Positions 52,684 to 60,298 of a DNA stretch of 64,000 nucleotides are shown in pieces. The stretch lies in assembly GCA_021373115.1 (NCBI GenBank), contig JAJFTI010000016.1, forward strand, positions 1 to 64,000, read 5' to 3'. Every line of letters starts with the position of its first letter. Position 1 is the first letter of the stretch. Under the pieces are notes generated by a model. It worked only from the letters and a program-made list of their open reading frames with translations, ran no database searches and was not told the DNA's origin. Source of the stretch: Eubacteriales bacterium. Its GTDB lineage: Bacteria; Bacillota; Clostridia; Christensenellales; CAG-138. The position numbers and the translations under genes were made by a program.

Positions 52684-53856
52684 ATGAATCAACTGGATAA
52701 TATCCGCGATACGCGGGCGGAGATCGATCTGGATGCTTTGCGACAGAACATGCAGGCAATTCGTCTGGCGGTTCCAAAGGGCGCTTTGATTTCCGCCGTG
52801 ATAAAAGCGGATGGATACGGGCATGGAGCAACACGGATCGCAGGGATTTTACTGGATAACGGAGCGGATTATCTGGCGGTTGCGATCGTTGAGGAAGGAA
52901 TTGAACTTCGTAAAGCCGCAATCACCGTCCCTATTATGATTCTGGGGCATACCGGGTTTCAGCGTGCGGACGAGGTGGTGCGATACGATTTGGAGCCCTG
53001 TGTTTATCGCTTGGAAGATGCGCAGCGGTTTTCGGATGAAGCCGTCCGGCAAAAGAAACAGGTAAAAATACACATTAAGATTAACAGCGGCATGAACCGG
53101 ATCGGATATTTCCCTTGCTCGGACGCCGAAGAGGAGATCACCCGTATCGCAAGTCTGCCCAACATCCTTTTAGAGGGGATTTTCACACATTTTTGCACTT
53201 CGGACGCTCCGGATCGGACCTTTACCCGGCTGCAAGCGGAACGGTTCGAAGATTTCTGCGCACTGCTGGAACGGCGTGGAATCACATTCCGCCTGAAGCA
53301 CTGCTGTAACAGCGCTGCGATTATCCACTACCCGGAATACACCTTCGATATGGTACGTGCCGGCATCCAACTGTATGGCTTGCAACCATCCATTAATATG
53401 TCAACGGGTAGCATTCAGTGCAACCCTGTTATGAGCTTGAAAACAAGGATTGTCCAGATCCGGGAAATTTGTCCCGGTGAAAGTGTAGGATATGGAAGAG
53501 CGTATATTGCGACGAAGCAAAGGACGATTGCGACGCTGCCGATCGGATATGCGGATGGATATCCGAGACAACTTTCCGGAAAAGCGGATGTGCTGATCCA
53601 CGGTTGTCGGGCCAGACTCATTGGCAATATCTGCATGGACATGTGCATGGCGGACATCAGTCCGATCCAAAATGTCAAGATTGGAGACGAAGTCGTTCTC
53701 TTCGGGAATCAGTGCGGCGCGGCATTGCCGGTGGATGAGCTGGCCGGTATTCTGGGCACGATTAATTATGAAATCGTATGCAGAATTGGGCGCCGTGTGC
53801 CCCGTGTCTATACCGCCAAAGGGGAAACAATATACGTGAAGAACTACCTCGCTTGA
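52684..53856 (+). CDS. alr: Alanine racemase
   Basis: Alanine racemase interconverts L- and D-alanine with PLP. The 390 residues show the PLP-lysine motif AVIKADGYGHGA, MNRIG, the barrel segment HCCNSAAI, YGLQPS, the catalytic Tyr loop SVGYGRAY and NICMDMCMAD with the substrate carboxylate site. Length and domains (N-terminal barrel, C-terminal beta) are complete. A second, housekeeping copy is likely elsewhere; this one lies in a catabolic locus and may serve D-alanine use rather than wall synthesis. Close paralogues (serine or other amino-acid racemases) cannot be excluded. Confidence 0.93.
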   Translation: MNQLDNIRDTRAEIDLDALRQNMQAIRLAVPKGALISAVIKADGYGHGATRIAGILLDNGADYLAVAIVEEGIELRKAAITVPIMILGHTGFQRADEVVRYDLEPCVYRLEDAQRFSDEAVRQKKQVKIHIKINSGMNRIGYFPCSDAEEEITRIASLPNILLEGIFTHFCTSDAPDRTFTRLQAERFEDFCALLERRGITFRLKHCCNSAAIIHYPEYTFDMVRAGIQLYGLQPSINMSTGSIQCNPVMSLKTRIVQIREICPGESVGYGRAYIATKQRTIATLPIGYADGYPRQLSGKADVLIHGCRARLIGNICMDMCMADISPIQNVKIGDEVVLFGNQCGAALPVDELAGILGTINYEIVCRIGRRVPRVYTAKGETIYVKNYLA

Positions 53857-53858
53857 GG

Positions 53859-54011
53859 ATGTTGATCAGCGCGTTATATACAGATGATACCCATATGATT
53901 ATCCCGCATACGGCCTTTGAAAGGCACAATGATTTAATCGCTCTACATATTCTTGCCGAAGGAACGCAGGCAGCGGCGCGATTGCTGACCGGGGAAAACG
54001 TACTGCTGTGA
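53859..54011 (+). CDS. Small ORF directly after alr, unrecognised
   Basis: A 50-codon frame starts three bases after the alr stop, with a GAGG just before ATG 53859. It contains PHTAFERHNDLIALHILAE and then GTQAAARLLTGENVLL. It looks like the C-terminal end of a larger enzyme, perhaps left after deletion, rather than a complete protein, but I cannot name the family. If translated it would be coupled to alr. Confidence 0.4.
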   Translation: MLISALYTDDTHMIIPHTAFERHNDLIALHILAEGTQAAARLLTGENVLL

Positions 54012-54053
54012 TTACATTTGATATTACGATATTTGATTTGAAAGGCGCAAAAC

Positions 54054-55250
54054 ATGAAATTTTCTGAGCGTATCAACTGTTGCAGTCAATCGCCGATGCG
54101 CAAGTTCCACTCGGATGCCGAACTGGCGAAAAGCAGAGGAATTAAAATCTATCAACTAAACATAGGTCAACCGGATATTCTAACCCCGCAATCGTATTTT
54201 GAGGTGATATGCAATTCCATTCAGCCTACGCTTGCGTATGCGCCGTCACCTGGAATTCCGGCTCTGGTTTCGAAAATGATACGGTATTACAAGGAACTAG
54301 GCGTTGATTATACGCCCGATGACGTACTGATTACTGCGGGCGGGTCCGAGGCATTGTCTATCCTGATGAATTGTATCCTAGATCCGGGCAGCGAAGTTAT
54401 CATACCGGAACCATTTTACCCGAATTATCACGCGTTTATTGAAACTGCGGGAGGCGTTATTCGCCCGCTGTCAACCAAGGTGGAAGAAGGGTATGCATAT
54501 GCGGACAAGGATAAATTGGAGACGCTGATCAACCCGAATACCCGCGCAATCCTTTTCACAAATCCGGGGAATCCGACTGGCGTCGTGCTCAGCGAGCCGC
54601 AAATGCGAGTGATAGCCGACGTAGCAAAAGAGCACGGACTGTTTGTCATCGGGGACGAAGTGTATCGTGAGTTTGTCTATGGCGGCGAGCAGCTGCTGAC
54701 GATTGGAATGTATGAGGATATCGCAGAAAACGCGGTGGTCATTGACTCGGTGTCCAAGCGTTTCTCCGCTTGCGGCGCGAGAATTGGCGCATTGATAACA
54801 AAAAACAAAGAATTACGGAAAAATGCATTAAAGCTGTGCCAAAGCCGCTTATCCGTAGCGACACAAAACCAGATTGCTGCGGCGGCACTATACGATTTGA
54901 AGCAAGACTACTTTTCAGATGCCAGGAATGAATACAAGCTGCGACGGGATACAATTTATCGTCGTCTGCTCGCGATGTCGGGGGTTGTCTGTTCTGAACC
55001 CAAGGGGGCGTTTTATGTGATGGCGAAACTGCCTGTAGATAACACCGACACTTTTCAAAAATGGTTGTTGACCGATTTTCAATTTAACGGTGCAACAATT
55101 ATGGTTGCACCTGGAGCGGGATTTTATGCAACGCCAGGAATGGGAATGGATGAAGTGCGGCTCGCCTATGTTTTGTGCGTCGAGGAAATTGAAACGGCAA
55201 TGGATGTACTGGAAGCCGGAATGAAAGTATATAATCAAAATCAAAACTGA
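54054..55250 (+). CDS. PLP-dependent aminotransferase, class I
   Basis: The 398 residues form a fold-type I aminotransferase. QLNIGQPDI and the PLP-site motif AGGSEALSI are near the N-terminus, TNPGNPTG and GDEVYREFVYG lie in the middle, the Schiff-base Lys is in DSVSKRFSACGARIG, and Arg in EVRLAYV binds the substrate carboxylate. It resembles the aspartate/aromatic aminotransferase group; the amino donor is unknown. Its stop codon TGA (55248-55250) is the first three bases of a solo IS end, so the original C-terminus may have been altered by an insertion. Confidence 0.92.
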   Translation: MKFSERINCCSQSPMRKFHSDAELAKSRGIKIYQLNIGQPDILTPQSYFEVICNSIQPTLAYAPSPGIPALVSKMIRYYKELGVDYTPDDVLITAGGSEALSILMNCILDPGSEVIIPEPFYPNYHAFIETAGGVIRPLSTKVEEGYAYADKDKLETLINPNTRAILFTNPGNPTGVVLSEPQMRVIADVAKEHGLFVIGDEVYREFVYGGEQLLTIGMYEDIAENAVVIDSVSKRFSACGARIGALITKNKELRKNALKLCQSRLSVATQNQIAAAALYDLKQDYFSDARNEYKLRRDTIYRRLLAMSGVVCSEPKGAFYVMAKLPVDNTDTFQKWLLTDFQFNGATIMVAPGAGFYATPGMGMDEVRLAYVLCVEEIETAMDVLEAGMKVYNQNQN

Positions 55251-55275
55251 GGTGTCCCCAAAATCGCAGTCCGCT
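55248..55275 (-). mobile_element. Solo IS terminal repeat at the aminotransferase stop
   Basis: TGAGGTGTCCCCAAAATCG matches the end of the element at 1-140 over about 25 bases with few differences. No transposase follows. The end would belong to an element extending to the right of 55248. Confidence 0.72.
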
Positions 55276-55400
55276 TTTTATGGAGCAGGTCAAACAGGGC
55301 ATAGTTCAGGTGTTCGAGTCCCATTGCCAGAATTTGTTAATTTCAGAATCTCCCATATTGTCCCCCAAGCGGGTTACAAAGAGGGTTTTGGGGCAAAAGG

Positions 55401-55438
55401 AAAGAGCCGAAAACGTTAGAGTTTATCGGCTCTTTTTC
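55401..55438 (+). terminator. Terminator hairpin 1 of the scrap zone
   Basis: AAAGAGCCGA pairs perfectly with TCGGCTCTTT around a 15-base loop, followed by TTC. It stands directly before a tRNA 3'-end repeat. Confidence 0.75.
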
Positions 55439-55458
55439 TGGTGCGACCGGAGGGATTT
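55439..55458 (-). repeat. tRNA 3'-end repeat, copy 1
   Basis: The plus strand TGGTGCGACCGGAGGGATTT is, on the minus strand, the 3' T-arm, acceptor strand and CCA of a tRNA. No 5' part of a tRNA follows. It is identical to the copy at 55615-55634 and is a likely attachment-site relic. Confidence 0.7.
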
Positions 55459-55520
55459 TCCACTTGGCTGCGGCTTGCGATCTGCGCGGCGCAAGCGTTC
55501 GCCTGCGCTCCCCGGCCGCG

Positions 55521-55548
55521 AAAAACGCCGACACTGCGGCGTTTTTTT
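55521..55548 (+). terminator. Terminator hairpin 2 of the scrap zone
   Basis: AAAAACGCCG pairs with CGGCGTTTTT around ACACTG, followed by TT. Confidence 0.8.
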
Positions 55549-55584
55549 AACGCGGCTTCAAATCCCTCTGAATCAAAGCCAAAA

Positions 55585-55615
55585 GAAAGAAGACCACGAG
55601 GGTCTTCGTTCTTTT
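55585..55615 (+). terminator. Terminator hairpin 3 of the scrap zone
   Basis: GAAGACC pairs with GGTCTTC around ACGAG, followed by GTTCTTTT. Like hairpin 1, it abuts a tRNA 3'-end repeat. Confidence 0.7.
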
Positions 55616-55634
55616 GGTGCGACCGGAGGGATTT
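55615..55634 (-). repeat. tRNA 3'-end repeat, copy 2
   Basis: This is a second identical 20-base copy, 176 bases after copy 1 in the same orientation. It extends to GAATCC here, giving more of the T loop (TTCAAAT on the minus strand), but the 5' T-stem does not pair, so no functional tRNA exists. TTCAAATCCCTC also occurs inverted near 55557. Confidence 0.7.
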
Positions 55635-55686
55635 GAATCCAAAAAGCGGATTCGTGCCTGCGAATTTTCGATACGTAAATACGAAG

Positions 55687-55711
55687 AAAGCGCCGACTTT
55701 GGCGCTTTTTT
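55687..55711 (+). terminator. Terminator hairpin 4 of the scrap zone
   Basis: AAAGCGCC pairs with GGCGCTTT around GACTTT, followed by T. Confidence 0.8.
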
Positions 55712-55793
55712 GAAAGTGATGTTCTTTTACGCGAATTCGTAATGATCTGCCCCCGTATTATGGTTCAGGAGCAATGTTAGTATATGAATCGTT

Positions 55794-56774
55794 CTACGCA
55801 GCGATTGGGATTACGGTTTGAGGAGCGGGCGGTCGCCCGCTGAGGCTCGAATGCGGCCTGACCTGATTGTAGTAGCGAACCCATCGTTGCGTCAACACTT
55901 GTGCCTCATACATGGTGTCAAATAACTCGCCATTCAGGAATTCAGCTCGCATACGAGCATTGAAGCTCTCGATATAGCCGTTTTCCCACGGGTTGCCCGG
56001 TTCAATAAAAGCGGTGATAGAACCTGCGGCGCTTAGCCATTTACGAATCTGCTTAGCAGTGAATTCGCTTCCGTTATCGCTTCTCATATACTCCGGAACC
56101 CCGTGAGTTAACATGAGATCAGACAGTAATTCAATTACATCATTATTCCGCCAACTTCTGCGGGGCACACTGGCGAGGCATTCATGCATGTATTCGTCCA
56201 GGACGTTCAGGAATCGTATCTTCCGGCCATTACGGGTTTTGTCTTCAACAAAATCATAACTCCATACATGATTCTTCTGCTCAGCTCGCAGGCGGATGCA
56301 GTTGCCATCTGTCAGCCAGAGTCTGCGCTTCTTTATCTGCTTTTTCGGCAGCTTCAATCCTTCTTCCCGCCAGATTCGTTCTACACGTTTGTGGTTGATC
56401 AGAATGCCTTCATTCCGAAGCATATAGGTAATCATCCGATACCCGATTCGACCGTAATTGGTAACCAATCGGATGATCGCGGCATGGATCTCGTCTTCGT
56501 CAGCTCGCTTCACAGGCTCATACCGGCAACTGTTGCGGTTGATTTGTAATACCCTGCAAGCCCGTCTTTCTGCCACATGATGTTTGACCACGGCATACTT
56601 GACAGCCGCTAAGCGCTTGGCAGGGCTCAAAAGTTTTTTGAATTCACATCCCGAAGAATTGAGATGTCCAGCGCCTGCTCGGCTACTAGCTTTTTCAAGC
56701 GTGCGTTTTCTTTTTCCAGCTCTTTCATTCGTCGGGCGTCGCTGGTGCTCATCCCACCGTATTCTTTTCGCCAT
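55794..56774 (-). CDS. IS3-family transposase OrfB (DDE integrase core)
   Basis: The 326-residue frame includes a HTH-like region (KRLAAVKYAVVKHHVAERRA), the HVWSYDFVEDKTRNGR first catalytic Asp, second Asp in YMRSDNGSEF and Glu in ENGYIESFNARMR, so the DDE triad is complete. The tail YYNQVRPHSSLSGRPP matches IS3 proteins. Its upstream 50 residues overlap orfA in another frame. It is expected to be made as an OrfAB fusion by -1 frameshifting, not from its own start. Confidence 0.93.
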   Translation of the reverse strand: MAKRIRWDEHQRRPTNERAGKRKRTLEKASSRAGAGHLNSSGCEFKKLLSPAKRLAAVKYAVVKHHVAERRACRVLQINRNSCRYEPVKRADEDEIHAAIIRLVTNYGRIGYRMITYMLRNEGILINHKRVERIWREEGLKLPKKQIKKRRLWLTDGNCIRLRAEQKNHVWSYDFVEDKTRNGRKIRFLNVLDEYMHECLASVPRRSWRNNDVIELLSDLMLTHGVPEYMRSDNGSEFTAKQIRKWLSAAGSITAFIEPGNPWENGYIESFNARMRAEFLNGELFDTMYEAQVLTQRWVRYYNQVRPHSSLSGRPPAPQTVIPIAA

Positions 56775-56905
56775 CGATAATATGTCTGCCCCGTGATTCC
56801 TAGCCCTCTACAGGCCTCAGCGATCGTTTTTCCCTGGTTGCAATGCAGCTCTACCTCCCGCAGCTTGACGATGATCTGTTCGACAGTGTAATTCTTTCTT
56901 GCCAT
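56627..56905 (-). CDS. IS3-family transposase OrfA
   Basis: The 92-residue protein has the transposase HTH (VEQIIVKLREVELHCNQG, ACRGLGITGQTYYRWRKEYG) and a leucine-zipper-like tail (MKELEKENARLKKLVAEQAL). Just before its stop the heptamer A AAA AAC (56633-56639, minus strand) is in the correct phase for a -1 slip into orfB: TCA AAA AAC becomes AAA AAA C. This makes the full OrfAB transposase. GGAG stands before ATG 56905. Confidence 0.93.
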   Translation of the reverse strand: MARKNYTVEQIIVKLREVELHCNQGKTIAEACRGLGITGQTYYRWRKEYGGMSTSDARRMKELEKENARLKKLVAEQALDISILRDVNSKNF

Positions 56906-56984
56906 CTTCTTTCAGCTCCTTTGTTAGTCTTTTTTCTCTTTTTCCTAACATTGTAGCTGGCCCAACTCCGTGGGGCTAGATCAG

Positions 56985-57470
56985 ACATCGTTGGTGCGAT
57001 ATGCGCCGGTCGACGCAACACATTTACCCTGCCTCATGCATAGAGGCGTGCGATATGAATGGACGCTTTTAGTGTATACGTTTAATAACGAAATCCTTGT
57101 CCTTGCCCTTTTACGCAACGGCAATACCACCCCATATTATCATTGCTTAGAAGTTCTAAAATAAAAATCACTTCTGCTGAATCGGACGGTGACATTGCAT
57201 ACCGATCAAGGTGCCGTCTTTTCTTCGCGTGGTTTTCAACTATCTTACGACGGTTATCCTATCCTTCGATCTATGTCCCGGGTCGGTACGTCTACGGATA
57301 ATCCAATTGTTGAAGCCCTCAACGGTTGGATAAAGAGCGAACTGTATCAAGAATTTGATCTTCGTAATACCGATGACCTTCTTAGCACGCTTGATCCGTA
57401 TGTGTCTTTTTTAACCTCGAACGTCCTGCTGCCGCGCTCAACTACAAAAGCCCTGCCCAATTTCGCTTAG
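56985..57470 (+). pseudogene. Decayed IS3-family transposase, fragment 1
   Basis: The first piece (LVRYAPVDATHLPCL to HCLEVLK, stop about 57164) matches the start of an IS3-type integrase core. After a frameshift the second (57189-57470) reads TLHTDQGAVFSSRGFQLSY and MSRVGTSTDNPIVEALNGWI, the second Asp and Glu region. Stops and the frameshift show it is dead. It adjoins the intact IS directly. Confidence 0.8.
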
Positions 57471-57483
57471 ATCAGGGCGTTGC

Positions 57484-57666
57484 TTGATTTATTTCCTCTA
57501 CTTTTACTTTACAGGTTCACTGGTCCATAAGGTTTTCTCAATGGTGAAGGGGAATCTATTCGACATGCAAATGTTCCACACGGATCGGGGCAGCGGGTTC
57601 GATAATATGTTGATCGATGAGTTGTTCGACAGTTTCCAGATCAACCGCTTGCTGAGCATGAAGTGA
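57484..57666 (+). pseudogene. Decayed IS3-family transposase, fragment 2
   Basis: A short frame reads MFHTDRGSGFDNMLIDEL, FDSFQINRLLSMK, the second-Asp region of a different IS3-family transposase, ending at TGA where the conserved continuation is expected. Both flanks are lost. Confidence 0.75.
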
Positions 57667-57786
57667 TACAATCGCGCGACTGCTTACGGGCACGTGTAAA
57701 TCATTGATAAGTACATTTAATATACAAAAGGGATGAAGTATTCGAGCTAAAAAGATCATTCACGTTGAAAGGACAGAATCATTCGG

Positions 57787-57815
57787 TTGACAATGACCAA
57801 ACGAACCAATACAAT
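57787..57815 (+). promoter_or_regulatory. Promoter for the FGGY kinase operon
   Basis: TTGACA (57787-57792), exactly 17 bases, then TACAAT (57810-57815). AAACGAA lies in the spacer (57799-57805) and AAACGAT downstream (57839-57845); the latter recurs before the Gfo/Idh gene and may be the DeoR site. Confidence 0.75.
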
Positions 57816-57868
57816 AAAAAACAGCAGAATTTAAAAGAAAACGATAATGCTGGACGGGGAGGAACCAT

Positions 57869-59407
57869 ATGCCCGGGTATTTGATTGGCGTCGATATCGG
57901 GACACAAGGAACGAAAGCGGCGCTTTTTGACGAAGCGCTTGGTGTACGTGCGACGGCGTTTGAACCGTCCAGCCTTATTTCGCCGGAGCCAGGTACCGTT
58001 TGGCAGGAACCGGACGTGATTTACGGATCCTGTGCAAACGTGATCCGGAGTATAATGGAGGAGTCCGGTGTGCGTCCGCAGGATGTTCTCGCCATCGGGT
58101 TGGACGGTCAGATGGCGGGTATTATGGGCGTGGACGAAAACGGCGAAGCGACCACATATTACGATTCATGGCTTGATATGCGTTGCGGAAAATACATGGA
58201 TCAGATGCGACAAAAGGCTGGTCGGCGGATTATCGAAATCAGCGGCGGACCTGTCACATACATTCACGGACCGAAAATCCTTTGGTGGAAAAATGAGCAC
58301 CCGGAAGCTTATAAAAAGACAGCTTTTTTTGTTTTGCCGCATGCCTACGTGGTAGGAAAAATGACTGGCCTGCGCGGTGCAGAAATTTACTTCGATTATA
58401 CACATCTGCATTTTTCCACATTTGGCGATAATGCGAATAAATCCTGGTCCGAAGAGATGCTCGACTTGTTCGGCGTAGATCGCGCGAAAATGGCGCGCGT
58501 TGTATCCCCGTTTATGATCGTGGGGAAGACCACCAAGGAGTTCGCCTCAATCAGCGGATTGATCGAGGGAATTCCGGTGTCAGCGGGCTGCGGCGATACG
58601 GCGGCGGGCACATTTGGGTCCGGTATGTTTGAAACTGGGCGTGTGCTGGACTGTGCCGGGACCGCATCCGTACTTTGCAGCGTCGTTGACGCGTATGTGC
58701 CGGATACGGCACACGAAACAATGACCATGATGCGCAGCCCCATCGATGGGTTTTGGCTGCCGCTTGCATATATCAACGGCGGCGGTATGTGCGTACGTTG
58801 GTTTCGGGATACGCTTACTGGAATACCATGCGCACAGTATGACGAACTGGAACGGGAGGCGGAACAAGTTCCGGTCGGCAGCGAAGGCGCCTTATTTATT
58901 CCGCATTTTTCCGGGCGCGTTCTGCCGAACAATCCAAATTTGAAGGGCAGTTTTTTAGGCTTGGATTTTAAACATACGCGGGGTTATCTCTATAGGGCGG
59001 TGATGGAATCGATCGCCTACGAATACCGCTATTTTCTTTCGGTTCTGCGCGAATTATACCCCGAAGAGCGTTTCGAATGTTTGTCAGTGATTGGCGGCGG
59101 TGCGAAATCTGCGCTGTTTAACCAGATCAAGGCGGATGTGCTCGGCGTTGAAGTGAACACCTTCCAAACAGGCGAAACGGCGCTGATCGGGAGCGCCGTG
59201 ATTGCAGGATACGGCGCGGGAGTGCTTGACGATTACCGCGCACCGATTCTCCGGGTTATGCAAAAAACGAGGGTATTTTTAGCCGAATGTCAAAACACCC
59301 AGCAATACCGTGTTTTTGCGGACGCATATCTTCTGGCGCTGGAACATCTGACGGGTTTCTATGCAGAAGAACTGCGCTTGCAGAAAGACGAAATGAAAAT
59401 CAGATAG
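57869..59407 (+). CDS. FGGY-family carbohydrate kinase
   Basis: The 512 residues have both FGGY domains. YLIGVDIGTQGTKAALFDE is the N-terminal phosphate loop, IGLDGQMAGIMGVD is the substrate side, and GCGDTAAGTFGSG with DCAGTASVLCSV forms the second ATP half. The signature ends in SVIGGGAKSALFNQIKADVLG and ETALIGSAVIAGYGAG. It resembles xylulokinase/gluconokinase-like kinases, which phosphorylate ketoses, polyols or sugar acids; the substrate cannot be fixed. GGGAGG precedes ATG 57869. It heads the operon with the DeoR gene 11 bases after it. Confidence 0.93.
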   Translation: MPGYLIGVDIGTQGTKAALFDEALGVRATAFEPSSLISPEPGTVWQEPDVIYGSCANVIRSIMEESGVRPQDVLAIGLDGQMAGIMGVDENGEATTYYDSWLDMRCGKYMDQMRQKAGRRIIEISGGPVTYIHGPKILWWKNEHPEAYKKTAFFVLPHAYVVGKMTGLRGAEIYFDYTHLHFSTFGDNANKSWSEEMLDLFGVDRAKMARVVSPFMIVGKTTKEFASISGLIEGIPVSAGCGDTAAGTFGSGMFETGRVLDCAGTASVLCSVVDAYVPDTAHETMTMMRSPIDGFWLPLAYINGGGMCVRWFRDTLTGIPCAQYDELEREAEQVPVGSEGALFIPHFSGRVLPNNPNLKGSFLGLDFKHTRGYLYRAVMESIAYEYRYFLSVLRELYPEERFECLSVIGGGAKSALFNQIKADVLGVEVNTFQTGETALIGSAVIAGYGAGVLDDYRAPILRVMQKTRVFLAECQNTQQYRVFADAYLLALEHLTGFYAEELRLQKDEMKIR

Positions 59408-59418
59408 AGGATACGATT

Positions 59419-60213
59419 ATGGGCGAACAACAGGAAGTATTATTTGCGGAAGTCCGCAAACAGAACATTGTGGAAATGGTCAACGGAAAAGGCCGCGCAA
59501 CCGTTGCGGAGCTTTGCAAGGAATTCAACGTGTCGTCCGCGACAATCCGAAACGACTTGCGCGAGTTGGAGGAAGCCGGCGCGTTGAAGCGTACGCACGG
59601 CGGCGCGATCAACAAACGCCGTGTTTCCTACGAGCTGAATACCTATGAAAAAGAGGTGCAAAACGTCAACCGGAAACGTGCAATCGCGCTTTCGGCGGTC
59701 GGATACGTGCATCCAGGCGATTCAATCGCAATCGACACGGGGACGACTACGTTTGAATTGGCGAAACTTTTGGGCAGTATCGCGGATCTTACCGTTGTGA
59801 CAAACGATCTTCAGATAGCCGCCTATCTGGAGCGCAACACAAACGCCTATATAATTATGGCGGGTGGAGCGGTGCGCCGTCATTTCCATTGTACCGTGGG
59901 TGATTCGGCGATTAATACGGTCAAGAATCTGCATGTGGACAAAGTGTTTATCGCTGCAAACGGTGTTCATATCAAAAAAGGCCTTACGACGCCGAATATG
60001 GATATGGCGTCGATTAAAATGCAACTGATCGAGTGTGCAGACGAGGTGTTTGTTCTGGCAGATTCTTCCAAGATTAACACCAGCGCCTTTATCTCGTTTG
60101 CGCCGCTTTCGAGAGTAGACGTGTTGATTATGGACGATGAAGCGGATCCGATGTATTTAAAAGAGATAAAAGCGATGGGCGTAGATGTGATTACCGCAGA
60201 AATCAAAAAATAA
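59419..60213 (+). CDS. DeoR-family transcriptional regulator
   Basis: The 264-residue protein has an N-terminal DeoR HTH (VEMVNGKGRATVAELCKEFN, SSATIRNDLRELEEAG, THGGAI) and a C-terminal sugar-phosphate sensor with DTGTTTFELAKLL, VTNDLQIAAYLE, DKVFIAANGVH and LADSSKIN. It should repress this locus and respond to a phosphorylated intermediate, perhaps the kinase product. GAGG precedes ATG 59419; the longest frame overlaps the kinase gene. Confidence 0.94.
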   Translation: MGEQQEVLFAEVRKQNIVEMVNGKGRATVAELCKEFNVSSATIRNDLRELEEAGALKRTHGGAINKRRVSYELNTYEKEVQNVNRKRAIALSAVGYVHPGDSIAIDTGTTTFELAKLLGSIADLTVVTNDLQIAAYLERNTNAYIIMAGGAVRRHFHCTVGDSAINTVKNLHVDKVFIAANGVHIKKGLTTPNMDMASIKMQLIECADEVFVLADSSKINTSAFISFAPLSRVDVLIMDDEADPMYLKEIKAMGVDVITAEIKK

Positions 60214-60230
60214 TAAAAGTAAATAATAAC

Positions 60231-60265
60231 AAACGATTGAAAACAATAACATACCGCGCTATAAT
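60231..60265 (+). promoter_or_regulatory. Promoter and possible DeoR site for the Gfo/Idh operon
   Basis: TTGAAA (60237-60242), a 17-base spacer, TATAAT (60260-60265). AAACGAT (60231-60237) overlaps the -35 and matches the sequence near the kinase start. Confidence 0.68.
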
Positions 60266-60298
60266 GATGACAGAAAATGGCGATCAAGGAGTTGCGGT

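Larger units (their letters stand above)
55743..56983 (-). mobile_element. Intact IS3-family insertion sequence (1241 bp)
   Basis: Both ends start TGATCT followed by a G/C-rich run. The left is TGATCTGCCCCCG, and the right, on the minus strand, is TGATCTAGCCCCACG. Each contains CAATGTTAG about 30 bases in. The element carries orfA and orfB overlapping by a -1 frame with a frameshift heptamer. The five bases flanking each side (CGTAA and GACAT) are not a duplication, so this copy may have been rearranged after insertion. It appears able to transpose. Confidence 0.88.

Noticed and set aside
55295..55335. tRNA-like T arm GTTCGAGTCCCATTGCCA
   Set aside because: The five bases before the loop (AGGTG) do not pair with CCCAT, and no D arm or anticodon arm precedes it. 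It may be a relic but does not support a tRNA call.
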